Shown: positions 1 through 8,781, counted from the first letter of the stretch. The stretch is 64,000 bases of DNA from Actinokineospora auranticolor (GCF_002934265.1 NZ_PTIX01000001.1:62001-126000); one strand, 5' to 3'. The notes: a model not told the origin generated them from the letters alone. Numbers and translations: made by a program.

Positions 1-354
1 TCCACCGCCGGGCTGCCCATCGACGCGGCCCAGCGCGACGAACTGCTGCTCACCGCCGCCCAGTCGCTGTTCGCGGTGGCCCTGCTGATCCGCCTGTCGA
101 TCACCGTGCGCGGCGCGCTCGTGCTGCTGGGCCTGTTCCTGGCGCAGTTCGCCCTGACCGCGCTGCTACCCGCGTCGATCAAGGGCGTCGAGATCGTCGC
201 CCTGTCGATCGTCTACCTGGTGCTGGCCGTGGGCGTCGCCGTCCACAAACGGGCCGACCTGCGCACGCTGGTCCGCGACGGGTTCCGCACGCCCTACCGC
301 GACCTCGCGCACCACGAGGAGTCACCGGTGCGCGAAAAGGTGCGGGGCCAGTAG
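1..354 (+). CDS. C-terminal part of a membrane antiporter-like protein (partial)
   Basis: The reading frame is open from the first base, so the start lies outside the window; 117 residues are visible. They contain two strongly hydrophobic segments (around visible residues 24-50 and 60-80) separated by a short polar loop, then a cytosolic basic/acidic tail. The pattern of two terminal helices and a short charged tail resembles the end of CaCA-type sodium/calcium or sodium/proton exchangers of actinobacteria. That is a family resemblance only, since the ion-binding alpha repeats are not in view. Its last 33 bases overlap the end of the convergent STAS gene. Confidence 0.5.
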   Translation, partial: STAGLPIDAAQRDELLLTAAQSLFAVALLIRLSITVRGALVLLGLFLAQFALTALLPASIKGVEIVALSIVYLVLAVGVAVHKRADLRTLVRDGFRTPYRDLAHHEESPVREKVRGQ

Positions 355-741
355 CGCCCGCCGGTCGGCGTGCACGCGGAACGACTGCCGCAACCCCGTC
401 ACGTCCAGCGGCCGCAGCACCGACCGCCGGTCCGCCACCAGCCGCAGGTCCACCGCCCGCGCCCGGGCCCGGTCGCGCACGTCCACCAGCACACCCAGCC
501 CGGCCGCCGCCAGGAAGTCCACATCGGACAGGTCGACCACGAGCAGCAGCAGGTCCGGTGGCGCCAGCGCGCCGAGCAACGCCGCCCGCACCCGCGGCGC
601 CGTGACCAGATCGATCTCGCCGCGCACCGCGGCCACCGCCGCCCACCGGCCCACGAGGTCCACCCGCGTGGCCACCGGGTACCGCGCGGGCGCGGCCCGC
701 CGGGGCGCGGGGATCAGCTGGTTCGGGATTCGAGGTGCCAT
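322..741 (-). CDS. STAS-domain anti-sigma factor antagonist
   Basis: A 139-aa protein whose residues 25-135 form a STAS domain, with the VRGEIDLVTAPRVRAAL strand-helix start and the VDLSDVDFLAAAGLGVLVD core. Ser is absent from the usual phosphorylation position (DFLAAAGLG instead of D-S-S-G), as in many actinobacterial STAS proteins that may not be switched by phosphorylation. Family role: binds an anti-sigma factor or SpoIIE/RsbW-like kinase and frees a sigma factor; the partner is not in the window. The ATG at 741 is the start that keeps the domain compact. A plausible promoter lies about 50 nt upstream. The gene overlaps the end of the converging gene by 33 bp. Confidence 0.82.
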   Translation of the reverse strand: MAPRIPNQLIPAPRRAAPARYPVATRVDLVGRWAAVAAVRGEIDLVTAPRVRAALLGALAPPDLLLLVVDLSDVDFLAAAGLGVLVDVRDRARARAVDLRLVADRRSVLRPLDVTGLRQSFRVHADRRALLAPHLFAHR

Positions 742-793
742 GCCGACCTCGGTTCGCGAGACGGGTGCCCCGGTGCCTGCCTGGGGTCTTCGA

Positions 794-821
794 ATCATAG
801 AGCACCGCTGCCCGCGGACAA
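794..821 (-). promoter_or_regulatory. Housekeeping-type promoter of the STAS gene
   Basis: Reading the minus strand, TTGTCC (821-816) and TATGAT (799-794) are separated by 16 nt, a close match to the SigA/HrdB consensus. The -10 ends about 50 nt before the STAS start codon at 741. Confidence 0.5.
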
Positions 822-945
822 GGATCACGCGCTGGCTTCGCCCGATGGGCGCAGAAACACCGCTGGGCCGGGCGATCGATGGTGATTGGGTGTCACTGTG
901 CACGGGTAGGTAAACGACAACGGCGGTGACCCGAGGAGAGAGCCG

Positions 946-1482
946 ATGCTCCGACGCTGCTACCGACTCGCCTGGCTCGCGCTGGCCGCGGCCGTCGCCA
1001 TCCTGGGCGTCGGCACCGGGGCGGTGCTGCTGCGCTCGTGGACCCTGCTGTTCCTCGGCGTCACCGCGGGCTGCCTGGCGATGGCCACGGCGGCGGCCCG
1101 CACCGACCCGGACAGCGCGCGCCCGGACCGCGGCACCGCGCTGCTGACCCTGCTGTTCTGCGCCGCGCTCGTCGGCGTCGCCGGGCTGGTCATGCTGGTC
1201 GAGTGGGTGGCGTTCGCGGTCGTCGGCGCGCTGGCCGCGGCGGCGTACCCGCTGTTCGGGCTGCGGGCCATGAGCACGTCGAGGCTGTGCGAGCGGTGGC
1301 GGACCGGGCTCGACACGCTCCGCGCCGCGCAGACGCCCCTCGCGGCCGCCGCGGTGGTCCGCGAACGGCAGAAGTGCCTGGACGAGCTGGAGCGCCGTGA
1401 CCCGATCGGGTTCGCCCGGTGGTTGGAGACGCCCGGCGCGGACCCGGCGACGATCCTGCGCCCCCGGCAAGGGACCCGGTAG
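946..1482 (+). CDS. Small integral membrane protein of unknown function
   Basis: 178 aa. About four hydrophobic segments occupy residues 10-108, followed by a charged, probably cytosolic C-terminal helix region (residues 110-178) rich in Arg and Glu. No enzymatic motif is recognisable. A good ribosome binding site (GAGGAGAG, 933-940) precedes the ATG. The stop codon overlaps the GTG start of the next gene (TAGTG at 1480-1484), so the two are probably co-translated. Function unknown. Confidence 0.8.
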   Translation: MLRRCYRLAWLALAAAVAILGVGTGAVLLRSWTLLFLGVTAGCLAMATAAARTDPDSARPDRGTALLTLLFCAALVGVAGLVMLVEWVAFAVVGALAAAAYPLFGLRAMSTSRLCERWRTGLDTLRAAQTPLAAAAVVRERQKCLDELERRDPIGFARWLETPGADPATILRPRQGTR

Positions 1483-2819
1483 TGGCCCGCTGCCTGGTAC
1501 TCGGCGCGGGCGGGTACGTCGGCACCCGGCTGGTCGCCGCGCTGGCGTCGGCCGGGCTCGCGGTGGTGGCGTCGTCGAGGACCATCGACGCGGAGGCCGT
1601 CCCGGTCGGGGTGCGGGTGGTGCGGTCGGACGCCCTCGACCTGGGGCCCGCCGAGCTGGAGGGCGTCGACGTCGTCTACCACCTGGTGCACTCGTTGTCG
1701 TCGCCGGACTTCGCGGTCCTGGACGAACGCATCGCCCGCGCGGTGGCCGAAGCGGCGGGCGCGGCCGGGGTGCGGCAGCTGGTCTACCTGGGTGGGCCGC
1801 GACCACGAGACGGTGAACCGTCCGACCACCTGGCGTCGCGGGCGCGCGTCGGGGACGTGTTCCTGGCGTGCCCGGTGCCCGCGCTGGTGCTCCAGGCGTC
1901 CATGATCATCGGCGCCGGGTCGGCCAGCTTCGAGTTGCTGGCCCGCGCGGCTCGGGGTGGTCCGGTCATCCCCAACCCGGCGTTCCTGCGCAACCGCAGC
2001 AGGCCGATTGCCCTCGATGACGTGATCCGCCACCTGCTGGCGGCCACGGGGGAGCCGGTGAACGGCTGCTACGACATCGGTGGGCCGGAGGTGTTGACGT
2101 ACTGGGACCTCATCCAACGGTGCGCCCGGGCGGCGGGGCTCCCGCGTCGCGTGCCGCTGCCTGCCGCGTTCCCCACGTCCCTCGCCGCCGCGGCGACCCC
2201 GGATACCTTGACCCGCGCGCTGCTGGAATCCCTCCAGCACGACCTGGTGCCCAGCGCTGTCCTGCCGCTCGACGGCCGCACGAGCGTCGACCGGGCCCTG
2301 CGGCAAGCTCTCGACATCCCCACGCCGCCGCTCCCGCCCGCCGACGGTGCGCTCACCGATCACCAGACCCTCCAGGTCCATGCCGATCCCGCCGCCCTCT
2401 GGCACGCGATCACCACCCGCGGCGGCTCCGCCTTGCCCGCGTTGTGGGCCCTGCGTGGTGCGTTCGACCATGTCGCCGGTGGTCCGGGTCTGCACCGGAA
2501 CCGCCCGCCCCATCCGAGGGCGGGGGACATCGTGGACAGCTGGACGGTCGTTCACCGCGACGACGACACCCGCGAACTCCACCTGCACGCGGACATGCGC
2601 CTGCCGGGTAGGGCGTGGCTCACCCTGCGCGCGGAACCGGGGGCCGCTCCGGGGGAGAGCGTGTTGCGTCAGACGACCACTTTCGCCCCCGATGGCCTGC
2701 TGGGGCACCTCTACTGGCGTGCGCAGAAACCGGCGCATGTCCTCGTGTTCACCCTGATGGCGCACAGCCTCGCCCGCACCGCCGAGACCGCGCGGCGGGG
2801 GAGCGGCCGGTCCGGTTGA
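1482..2819 (+). CDS. NAD(P)-binding SDR-type protein with DUF2867 domain
   Basis: 445 aa. The N-terminus has a Rossmann fold with the extended-SDR nucleotide motif GAGGYVGTRL near residue 8 and an atypical SDR body to about residue 290 (NmrA/YbjT-like). A C-terminal SRPBCC-like DUF2867 region follows, recognisable from the pattern of W..WA/W..K-P at the end (LYWRAQKPAHVLVF). The combination is widespread in actinobacteria; its substrate is not established. The GTG at 1482 is chosen because it overlaps the preceding stop and begins immediately before the first beta strand; the longer reading from 1419 lies inside the previous gene. Confidence 0.8.
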   Translation: MARCLVLGAGGYVGTRLVAALASAGLAVVASSRTIDAEAVPVGVRVVRSDALDLGPAELEGVDVVYHLVHSLSSPDFAVLDERIARAVAEAAGAAGVRQLVYLGGPRPRDGEPSDHLASRARVGDVFLACPVPALVLQASMIIGAGSASFELLARAARGGPVIPNPAFLRNRSRPIALDDVIRHLLAATGEPVNGCYDIGGPEVLTYWDLIQRCARAAGLPRRVPLPAAFPTSLAAAATPDTLTRALLESLQHDLVPSAVLPLDGRTSVDRALRQALDIPTPPLPPADGALTDHQTLQVHADPAALWHAITTRGGSALPALWALRGAFDHVAGGPGLHRNRPPHPRAGDIVDSWTVVHRDDDTRELHLHADMRLPGRAWLTLRAEPGAAPGESVLRQTTTFAPDGLLGHLYWRAQKPAHVLVFTLMAHSLARTAETARRGSGRSG

Positions 2820-2857
2820 ATGGCGGGGTCCGCCTACCGCCGGTGAAAGGTTCCCCT

Positions 2858-4720
2858 GTGGACGATCGACTCGCCGTACTCGCCGCCGCGCACGGGGTCG
2901 CCGTGGAGTACGAGAACGGTGCGCGGCAACGGGTCGAGGTCGATCCGGCCGTGGTGCGGGCGATCCTCGACGAGCTCGGCGCGGACGGGCCACCGGCTGC
3001 CGGCGCGGTGCCGACGGTGGTGCGGCAGGGGAGTCGCGCGGAGGTCGGGCACGGCACGGTGCTGCTGGAGACCGGTGCGGAGGTCGCCGTGCACGGCACC
3101 CTGCCGGAACTGCCGCTCGGCTGGCACACGCTGCGCGTCGAGGGGCGTGAGACGTCTCTCGCCGTTACGCCCGCGGCGCTGCCCCCGGTGCCGCGGACTT
3201 GGGGGTGGATGACGCAGCTCTACGCCATCCACACGCCTGACTCCTGGGGGATCGGTGACTACGCGGACCTGGGGGCGTTGGTCCGTCGGGCGGTCGCGGA
3301 CGAGGCGGGCGCGGTCTTGGTCAGTCCCGTTGCCGCGGGTGCGCTCACCCATCCGGTGCGGAAGTCGCCGTACTCGCCGTCGAGCCGCCGGTTCCTCAAC
3401 CCGCTGCACCTCTCGGTCGCGGACCTGCCCGAGTTCCGCGACGCCGACGCGGCGCTCCGCGCGCGGGTCCTGGCCGCCAAGCCGGCCCTCGGGGAGCAGA
3501 TCGACCACGACGCCGTGTGGGCGGCGAAAACCGGCGCCTTCGACCTGCTCACCCCGCGTCTGCCCGATCTGGGGTCACTTGATCGGGCAACCCTCGACTA
3601 CGCGACGTACAGCGCGTTGGCCGAACTGCACGGCCCCGACTGGCGCGTCTGGCCCGCGGGGCTGCGCCACCCGGGCCGCCCGGAGGTCGCCGCCGCCCGC
3701 CGTGAACTCGCCGGTCGGGTCGCCTTCCACGCCTGGCTCCAGCAGCGCGCGGCCGAGCAGCTGGCCGCCGTGCACGAGGCCGCGCGCGGCATGGCGGTCG
3801 GCGTCATCCACGACCTTCCCGTCGGCGTCGACCCTGGTGGCGCCGACGGCTGGTCGCTCCAGGACGTCCTGGCCTCACGCGTGACTGTCGGCGCCCCACC
3901 GGACGCCTTCAGCCCGCTCGGCCAGGACTGGGTGCTCCCGCCGCTGCGGCCCGACCGCCTCGCCGCGACCGGGTACCTGCCGTTCCGCGACATGATCCGA
4001 GCCGTCCTCACCCACGGCGACGGCATCCGGGTCGACCACGTCGCGGGGCTTTGGCGGCTCTGGTGGATCCCACCGGGCGAGTCGCCCGATCGAGGGACAT
4101 ACGTGCACTACGACGCCGAGGCGATGCTCGGTGTCCTCCTGCTCGAAGCGCACCGCGCCAACGCCGTCGTCATCGGGGAGGACCTGGGGACGGTGCCCGA
4201 GCACATCACCCGGACCCTGCACGACACGGGTGTCCTGAGCTGTGCCGTGGCTTGGTTCCAGCGTGACCGGGCGGGCAACCCGCTGCCGTCGGCGGAGTAC
4301 CCGACCCAGGCCGCCGCGAGCATCTCGACCCACGACCTACCCACCGCCACCGGCTTCCTGACCGGCGAACACGTCCGGGTCCGCGCGGAGTTGGGCCTGC
4401 TCACAGACCCCGAACAGGAAGCCGAAACCGCCAAGGCCGAACGACAGGCGATCATCGACCTGCTGGGTGCGGAGGGGCTGCTCCCCGAGGAACCGACGAC
4501 GGACGACATCGTCGCGGCCCTGCACCGGTTCATCGCGCGCACCCCGTGCACGCTGGTCTTCGCCGCGCCGCAGGACCTGATCGGGGAACCCCGGCAACCC
4601 AACCTGCCGGGCACCATCGACCAGTACCCGAACTGGCGCCTCCCCCTACCCCTCGACGTCGAGACCCTGATGAACCACCCCGCCGTCCGAGCCGCCACCA
4701 CCACCTTCCGCACCCGCTGA
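2858..4720 (+). CDS. malQ: 4-alpha-glucanotransferase (amylomaltase, GH77)
   Basis: 620 aa. Transfers alpha-1,4-glucan segments between maltooligosaccharides in maltose/glycogen metabolism, in the cytoplasm. The GH77 catalytic residues are visible: nucleophile D393 in IRVDHVAGLWRLWW, acid/base E441 in VIGEDLGTVP and the transition-state Asp D493 in STHDLPT. The conserved early motif SPYSPSSRRFLNPL matches the substrate loop of the family, and an N-terminal extension of about 100 residues is usual in actinobacterial MalQ. The start chosen is the GTG at 2858, 7 nt after AAAGG; GTG 2843 is an in-frame alternative. No glycogen genes are adjacent. Confidence 0.93.
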   Translation: MDDRLAVLAAAHGVAVEYENGARQRVEVDPAVVRAILDELGADGPPAAGAVPTVVRQGSRAEVGHGTVLLETGAEVAVHGTLPELPLGWHTLRVEGRETSLAVTPAALPPVPRTWGWMTQLYAIHTPDSWGIGDYADLGALVRRAVADEAGAVLVSPVAAGALTHPVRKSPYSPSSRRFLNPLHLSVADLPEFRDADAALRARVLAAKPALGEQIDHDAVWAAKTGAFDLLTPRLPDLGSLDRATLDYATYSALAELHGPDWRVWPAGLRHPGRPEVAAARRELAGRVAFHAWLQQRAAEQLAAVHEAARGMAVGVIHDLPVGVDPGGADGWSLQDVLASRVTVGAPPDAFSPLGQDWVLPPLRPDRLAATGYLPFRDMIRAVLTHGDGIRVDHVAGLWRLWWIPPGESPDRGTYVHYDAEAMLGVLLLEAHRANAVVIGEDLGTVPEHITRTLHDTGVLSCAVAWFQRDRAGNPLPSAEYPTQAAASISTHDLPTATGFLTGEHVRVRAELGLLTDPEQEAETAKAERQAIIDLLGAEGLLPEEPTTDDIVAALHRFIARTPCTLVFAAPQDLIGEPRQPNLPGTIDQYPNWRLPLPLDVETLMNHPAVRAATTTFRTR

Positions 4721-5218
4721 CCCAGCGCCGACGATCCCGTCCGCTGGGTAGCTCGGTCGGGCGCGCGGGGATACCGGTCGTGAACCGGCGGCCAGCCGGC
4801 CGACCCCGGGCATGACCGGACCCTGATGGGCGGCGCGGCGACTCCCTCTCGCCGTGGACCAGCCTGCCCGCTGCGCCACCTCGGACGAGGCGGGCCGCAC
4901 CGTCGGGCCGCTCCAGTGCCTGCGGCGGGCGTGCTGTTGCCTGAGCCCGTGGACCTGCCGGGGGCGGTGCGCGATCTCAACCGCGGTGTACCCAGCCATG
5001 TCAGGGATAGCGGACCAGCGTGCTACCGCTGTTCCCGGTGGCAGCCCCCGCATGCGGCAGAAAACCGCAGGTCGGGCCGGTCGATGGGCGGCCCCGCCGC
5101 CTCTGCCGTACCGAATCCGCAGGATGCCGGGCGTCGGCCGACGAACCCTCCCCGGACATGACAGACCCGCGGGGCGCCGGGACTCCCGGCCTGCGCGGCC
5201 CGCGGGTCTGGTGGTCGA
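4721..5218. other. Intergenic region without a recognised gene
   Basis: About 500 bp between malQ and the 34-aa peptide gene. No open frame here has convincing composition or homology. No strong hairpin with a T tract was seen. The sequence near 4740-4800 superficially resembles a tRNA D-arm but cannot be folded into a tRNA. Confidence 0.4.
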
Positions 5219-5323
5219 CTACTCCGGTTGGTCGTCGTCCGGAACCGGGGTCACGCCCTGTTCCTCGATCAACGCCGTGTAGATCGGGTTCGGGTCGGTC
5301 TCCCGCGTGGTCGTGGTGCTCAT
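5219..5323 (-). CDS. 34-residue acidic peptide
   Basis: The peptide starts MSTTTTRETDPNPIYTALIE and ends in an acidic Pro/Asp-rich tail (PVPDDDQPE). The start is supported by a strong Shine-Dalgarno (AGGGGG, 8 nt upstream on the minus strand); the longer in-frame reading to 5440 has an implausible N-terminus. There is no signal peptide and no cysteine. Size and composition fit either a small regulatory protein or a ribosomally made peptide precursor, but no modification enzyme is adjacent. It lies downstream of the 194-aa gene on the same strand. Function unknown. Confidence 0.55.
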   Translation of the reverse strand: MSTTTTRETDPNPIYTALIEEQGVTPVPDDDQPE

Positions 5324-5454
5324 GTCGGCCCCCTGGTATTCGTCTCCCCCGGACTTCCCGGGACTCCATCTGTCTTCCGCTGTGTAACCAAACCGCCATC
5401 CCCCCACACGTCTGATCGGGTGAAGGTTGCCGGTTCGCAATACACGAGACTAGT

Positions 5455-6039
5455 TCAGTTTGTTGCTCGCAGGAGATCCAGGTAGCCGTCACTGGCTTGC
5501 CACAGGGCGTCGGCCACCGGTTCCAGCTTGCCCGGGCGCCAGCGTTTCCGCTGGTAGTCGGCTGTTCGATCACGCAAACCGGCCAGGCTGACGGCCAGGT
5601 CCGCGGCCAGTCGCTCCCGCGTCTCGGCCTCCGACGGGGCCGCCGCGCGCACCGATTCGGCGTCACCCTCGGCGATGCGGTCGATCACCCGCTCGTCGAC
5701 GCCGTCGTCCGCCGACCACACCCGCGCGGGGCGGTGCAGCACGTGGTTCCACACCGGCACGCGCGTCGAGCGCCAGAAGACCTCGACCGGGGCGTGCGGC
5801 AGCCGCGCCGCCGCCGCCCAGTGGCGGGCGCCCGCGGGTTCGGTGCGCCAGGGCACCTCCTCGACGTCCACCGTCAGCGCCACGATCAACGTCTCGACCT
5901 CGACGGGACCGGACAGCACCGGCCCCGCCACCCACAGCTCCGCCACGCGCAGCGGGTAGATCGACACCGGTCGGGTCGCCATGTCGGCGCAGGTGTCCGC
6001 CAGGGAACGCAGGTGGTGCAGCGCACGCGTCCAGTTCAC
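5455..6039 (-). CDS. Conserved actinobacterial protein of unknown function
   Basis: 194 aa beginning (V)NWTRALHHLRSLADTCADM. It is soluble, with no transmembrane segment or signal peptide. The central part is Trp-rich (WVAGPV, VPWRTEP, FWRSTRVPVWNH) and the C-terminal half is a charged helix ending in a W..SDGYLDL motif. The length and N-terminal pattern look like a conserved Pseudonocardiaceae family, but no catalytic motif or known function is recognised. The GTG at 6039 keeps the frame with the well-conserved N-terminus; the ATG at 6049 is out of frame. It lies 26 bp downstream of hisG on the same strand and is probably co-transcribed with it. Confidence 0.7.
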   Translation of the reverse strand: MNWTRALHHLRSLADTCADMATRPVSIYPLRVAELWVAGPVLSGPVEVETLIVALTVDVEEVPWRTEPAGARHWAAAARLPHAPVEVFWRSTRVPVWNHVLHRPARVWSADDGVDERVIDRIAEGDAESVRAAAPSEAETRERLAADLAVSLAGLRDRTADYQRKRWRPGKLEPVADALWQASDGYLDLLRATN

Positions 6040-6065
6040 GGACCGACATCCTGCCAGGCGGGCCC

Positions 6066-6923
6066 CTAGATCCGGCTCGACTCCAGCGCGCTGACCAGGA
6101 TCGCCCGCGCGCCCACCTCCCACAGCTCGTCCATCACGATCGCCGCCCGGTCGCGCGGCACGAGGGAGCGCACGGCCATCCACCCCTCGCGGGCCAGCGG
6201 CGACACCGTCGGCGACTCGACGCCCGGTACCAGCGCGCACGCCTGGTCGAGGATCGCCGTGGGGCAGTCGAAGTCGATCATCACGTAGTTGCGGGCGATC
6301 AGCACGCCCTCCAGCCGCCGCTGGACGCGGTCGATCCCCGCGCTGACCTCGGGCGTCAGGTCCGGCCTGCGGATCAGCACCGCCTCCGACCGCAGGATCG
6401 GCTCGCCGAACACCGCCAGGCCCGAGTTGCGCAGGCTCGTCCCCGTCTCCACGACGTCGGCCACCGCGTCGGCGATGCCGAGCTGCACCGACGTCTCCAC
6501 CGCCCCGTCCAGCCGCACCAGCTTCGCCTCGACGCCGTGCCGGGCCAGGTACTGGCCCACCAGACCCGGGTAGCTCGTCGCGACCCGGCGGCCCGCCAGG
6601 TCCGCGACGGTCGTCAGCTCGTCCGGCCGCGAGGCGAACCGGAACGTTGACTCCGAGTAACCGAGCGCCAGGGACTCCTCCGCGCCGGTGTCGGCGTCGA
6701 TCAGCAGATCGCGACCCGTGATGCCCGCGTCCAGCGTGCCGGTGCCGACGTACAGCGCGATGTCGCGCGGGCGGAGGAAGAAGAACCGCACGTCGTTGCG
6801 CGTGTCATCGATCATCAGCTCGCGGTTGGCGCGATGGACCCGGTACCCGGCGGCGGCGAGGAGCTGTTCGGAGGGGAGGCTGAGCGACCCCTTGTTGGGT
6901 ACGGCGATCCGAAGCGTGGTCAC
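6066..6923 (-). CDS. hisG: ATP phosphoribosyltransferase, first step of histidine synthesis
   Basis: 285 aa, the long form with a C-terminal regulatory ACT-like domain. It joins ATP and PRPP to phosphoribosyl-ATP and is feedback-inhibited by histidine in this family. Visible signatures are IAVPNKGSL at the N-terminus, DIALYVGTGTLDAGITGRDLL (split around residue 70) and the PRPP loop DAVADVVETGTSLRNSGL. The C-terminal HisG_C region occupies about residues 205-285. Starting at GTG 6923 gives the standard N-terminus; the longer frame reaches into the ArsR promoter. hisE, often next to hisG in actinobacteria, is not adjacent here. Confidence 0.94.
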   Translation of the reverse strand: MTTLRIAVPNKGSLSLPSEQLLAAAGYRVHRANRELMIDDTRNDVRFFFLRPRDIALYVGTGTLDAGITGRDLLIDADTGAEESLALGYSESTFRFASRPDELTTVADLAGRRVATSYPGLVGQYLARHGVEAKLVRLDGAVETSVQLGIADAVADVVETGTSLRNSGLAVFGEPILRSEAVLIRRPDLTPEVSAGIDRVQRRLEGVLIARNYVMIDFDCPTAILDQACALVPGVESPTVSPLAREGWMAVRSLVPRDRAAIVMDELWEVGARAILVSALESSRI

Positions 6924-7011
6924 GCGCTGGAATCTTGCCACAGCGCCGGGCACCCCTCCTGACCCGGGCCTTAACGCCCGGTAACACCTGAACGGGCCCG
7001 GTCGGCGGTCA

Positions 7012-7046
7012 TTGACAAAGAGAGTTTTTACGTACAAACTCTTTTT
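7012..7046 (+). promoter_or_regulatory. Promoter with embedded 30-bp palindromic operator for the ArsR gene
   Basis: TTGACA (7012-7017) forms a perfect -35. A -10-like TACAAA/CAAACT follows 15-17 nt later. Bases 7017-7046 form a palindrome centred on TACGTA (7029-7034) in which 13 of 15 base pairs match (left half AAAGAGAGTTTTTAC). The operator therefore covers the spacer and the -10, the position expected for autorepression. The start codon at 7051 lies so close that the mRNA may be leaderless. The block is AT-rich in a GC-rich neighbourhood. Confidence 0.65.
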
Positions 7047-7050
7047 TGCC

Positions 7051-7602
7051 ATGAAGAACGTCCACTACCTAGACCGCATCGAGCAGGCCGAGGCCCTGCT
7101 GAAGCCGCAGCGCATCGAGGTGCTGCGGCAGCTGGCGGAGCCCCGGTCCTGCACCGAGGTCGCGAGCCGACTCGACCAGACGCCCCAGCGCGTCTACTAC
7201 CACGTCAACAAGCTGGTGGAGGTCGGCCTCGTGACCCGGGTGGCGGAGCGGAAGGTGCGCGGCATCAGCGAAGGCGTCTACCAGGCGACCGCCCGGTCGT
7301 ACTGGCTCTCGCCCGCGCTGGTCGGCCGCGTCGGGCCGCGCGGCGACGACCTCGCCCTCGGCTACCTCGTCGAGCTGATGGAACAGGCCCAGGCCGACAT
7401 CGGCGCGCTCGACCGCACCGCCCCCGAACTCCCGTCGCTCGGCGTCTCCGGCGCCATCCGGCTGCCCCCCGAGCGGCGCCAGGAGTTCTTCGACGACCTG
7501 AAATCCACCCTCCAAGACCTCTTCACCCGCTACGGCGGCACCGAGGGCGACGCCTTCGCCCTGCTCGTCGCCTGCTACCCCAAGGAGAACGCCGATGACT
7601 GA
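7051..7602 (+). CDS. ArsR-family winged-helix regulator
   Basis: 183 aa. An N-terminal winged helix-turn-helix lies at about residues 10-80 (KPQRIEVLRQLAEPRSCTEV, then RLDQTPQRVYYHVNKLVEVG as recognition helix). It is followed by a C-terminal region of unknown ligand. No Cys pair typical of metal-sensing ArsR proteins is present, so the sensed signal is probably organic. It overlaps the next gene by 8 bp, an ArsR/SRPBCC arrangement common in actinobacteria in which the regulator controls the operon. ATG 7051 is preferred because the -35/-10 region and operator lie just upstream of it. Confidence 0.87.
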   Translation: MKNVHYLDRIEQAEALLKPQRIEVLRQLAEPRSCTEVASRLDQTPQRVYYHVNKLVEVGLVTRVAERKVRGISEGVYQATARSYWLSPALVGRVGPRGDDLALGYLVELMEQAQADIGALDRTAPELPSLGVSGAIRLPPERRQEFFDDLKSTLQDLFTRYGGTEGDAFALLVACYPKENADD

Positions 7603-8452
7603 GACCCTCGTCGTCAAGGCCCGCATCGCCGCGACCGTCGACCGCGTCCACCGCGCCATCACCGACCCGGTCGAACTGCGCGCCTGGCTCGCCGACAACG
7701 CCGAGTCCGACGCGGACACCTTCAGCTTCTGGGGGCCGACCGTCCTCGAGGGCGACAAGCCGCACCAGACCCTCACCCGGGTGAGCGCCACCGAGTTGGT
7801 CTTCCACTGGGACCTCGGTGGCGAAGACTCCACGGTCGAGATCACCCTCGCCCCGGTGGGTGAGGAAACCTCACTCACCCTGTCGCAGAGCCACTTCCCC
7901 GGCTGGGCCGCCGCCGCGGTCGGCGAGGGCGGCGCGCTCGGCCAGGTCGGCACCTGGTGGAGCCTCACCATCGCCAACCTCGTCGAGCACGTCGAGGGGC
8001 GCGAGCTGACCCCGCGCGCCGACTTCACCTCCTCCGACCTCAGTGCCGTGGTGGACATCGCCGCCAGCGCCGAGGACATCTACGACGCGATGGTGAACCC
8101 GGCCCGCTTCGCCGAGTGGTTCGGCTACCCGGTCGGCATCGAGCCGCGCGTCGGCGGCAAGTGGGCGATGGGCGGCCTGGAGAACAACCCGCACCCCGCC
8201 ACCATCACGCGGCTCGAACCGGGTCGCGGCATGACCATCGACTTCGGCACCGGCTTCGGCGTGACCTCCTGGGAGCTCGAGGAATCCGGCGGCCGCACGC
8301 GACTGTCGTTCTCGCAGAGCGGCTTCGACGTCGAGCGCACGCCGTACGGCGGTTGGCTCGGCTGGCTCAGCGGTCTGGCCGAGCTGCGCCGCTACGTCGA
8401 GCAGGGGCAGAACTGGCGCTCCACCTGGGTCGACCTCGTCATGCCCGCGTGA
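7595..8452 (+). CDS. Tandem SRPBCC (AHSA1-like) domain protein
   Basis: 285 aa made of two AHSA1/SRPBCC domains (about residues 5-130 and 145-275). The second shows the family pattern D..DAMVNPARFAEWFG, then GGKW and F..SG. SRPBCC domains form a deep hydrophobic ligand pocket; which ligand is bound here cannot be read from sequence. It overlaps the ArsR gene by 8 bp and is therefore translationally coupled and probably repressed through the upstream palindrome. Confidence 0.85.
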   Translation: MTETLVVKARIAATVDRVHRAITDPVELRAWLADNAESDADTFSFWGPTVLEGDKPHQTLTRVSATELVFHWDLGGEDSTVEITLAPVGEETSLTLSQSHFPGWAAAAVGEGGALGQVGTWWSLTIANLVEHVEGRELTPRADFTSSDLSAVVDIAASAEDIYDAMVNPARFAEWFGYPVGIEPRVGGKWAMGGLENNPHPATITRLEPGRGMTIDFGTGFGVTSWELEESGGRTRLSFSQSGFDVERTPYGGWLGWLSGLAELRRYVEQGQNWRSTWVDLVMPA

Positions 8453-8604
8453 CCGCCGAACGAGCGGTTCTCAGGTGGGGGAAACCCGCCTGAGGCGCCC
8501 GATCGGGTGAGTCTCCACCGGTTGACGCCTGGCTGGGCGAGAGATGACCGAAAACCGAAGCCCCGCGTGTCTTCCCCACCGGTGCCGCGCAAGGGACCCG
8601 GCGA

Positions 8605-8640
8605 GGCCGGACACGCAGGGCGTAGGTCGCGTGTCCGGCC
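8605..8640. terminator. Hairpin, possible terminator
   Basis: GGCCGGACACGC (8605-8616) and GCGTGTCCGGCC (8629-8640) are exact reverse complements with a 12-nt loop. There is no T tract, as is frequent in actinobacteria. It lies about 150 bp after the SRPBCC gene. Confidence 0.4.
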
Positions 8641-8781
8641 CGTACCCGAGGCCGGCCCACCATTCGGGCGGCCCGGGGCCCGGAGCCGTCGGCCGGTTTC
8701 CGCGGCGGCCGACCTGCTCCGATCGGAGTGGTGCAGGGTGACTAGAGCATGCCCGACCGGTCACCCGCCGCGCCCATCCCA

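Noticed and set aside
4738-4810. tRNA-like sequence (GGGTAGCTCGGTCGG)
   Set aside because: It resembles a D-arm only; no anticodon stem, T-loop or acceptor pairing can be made.
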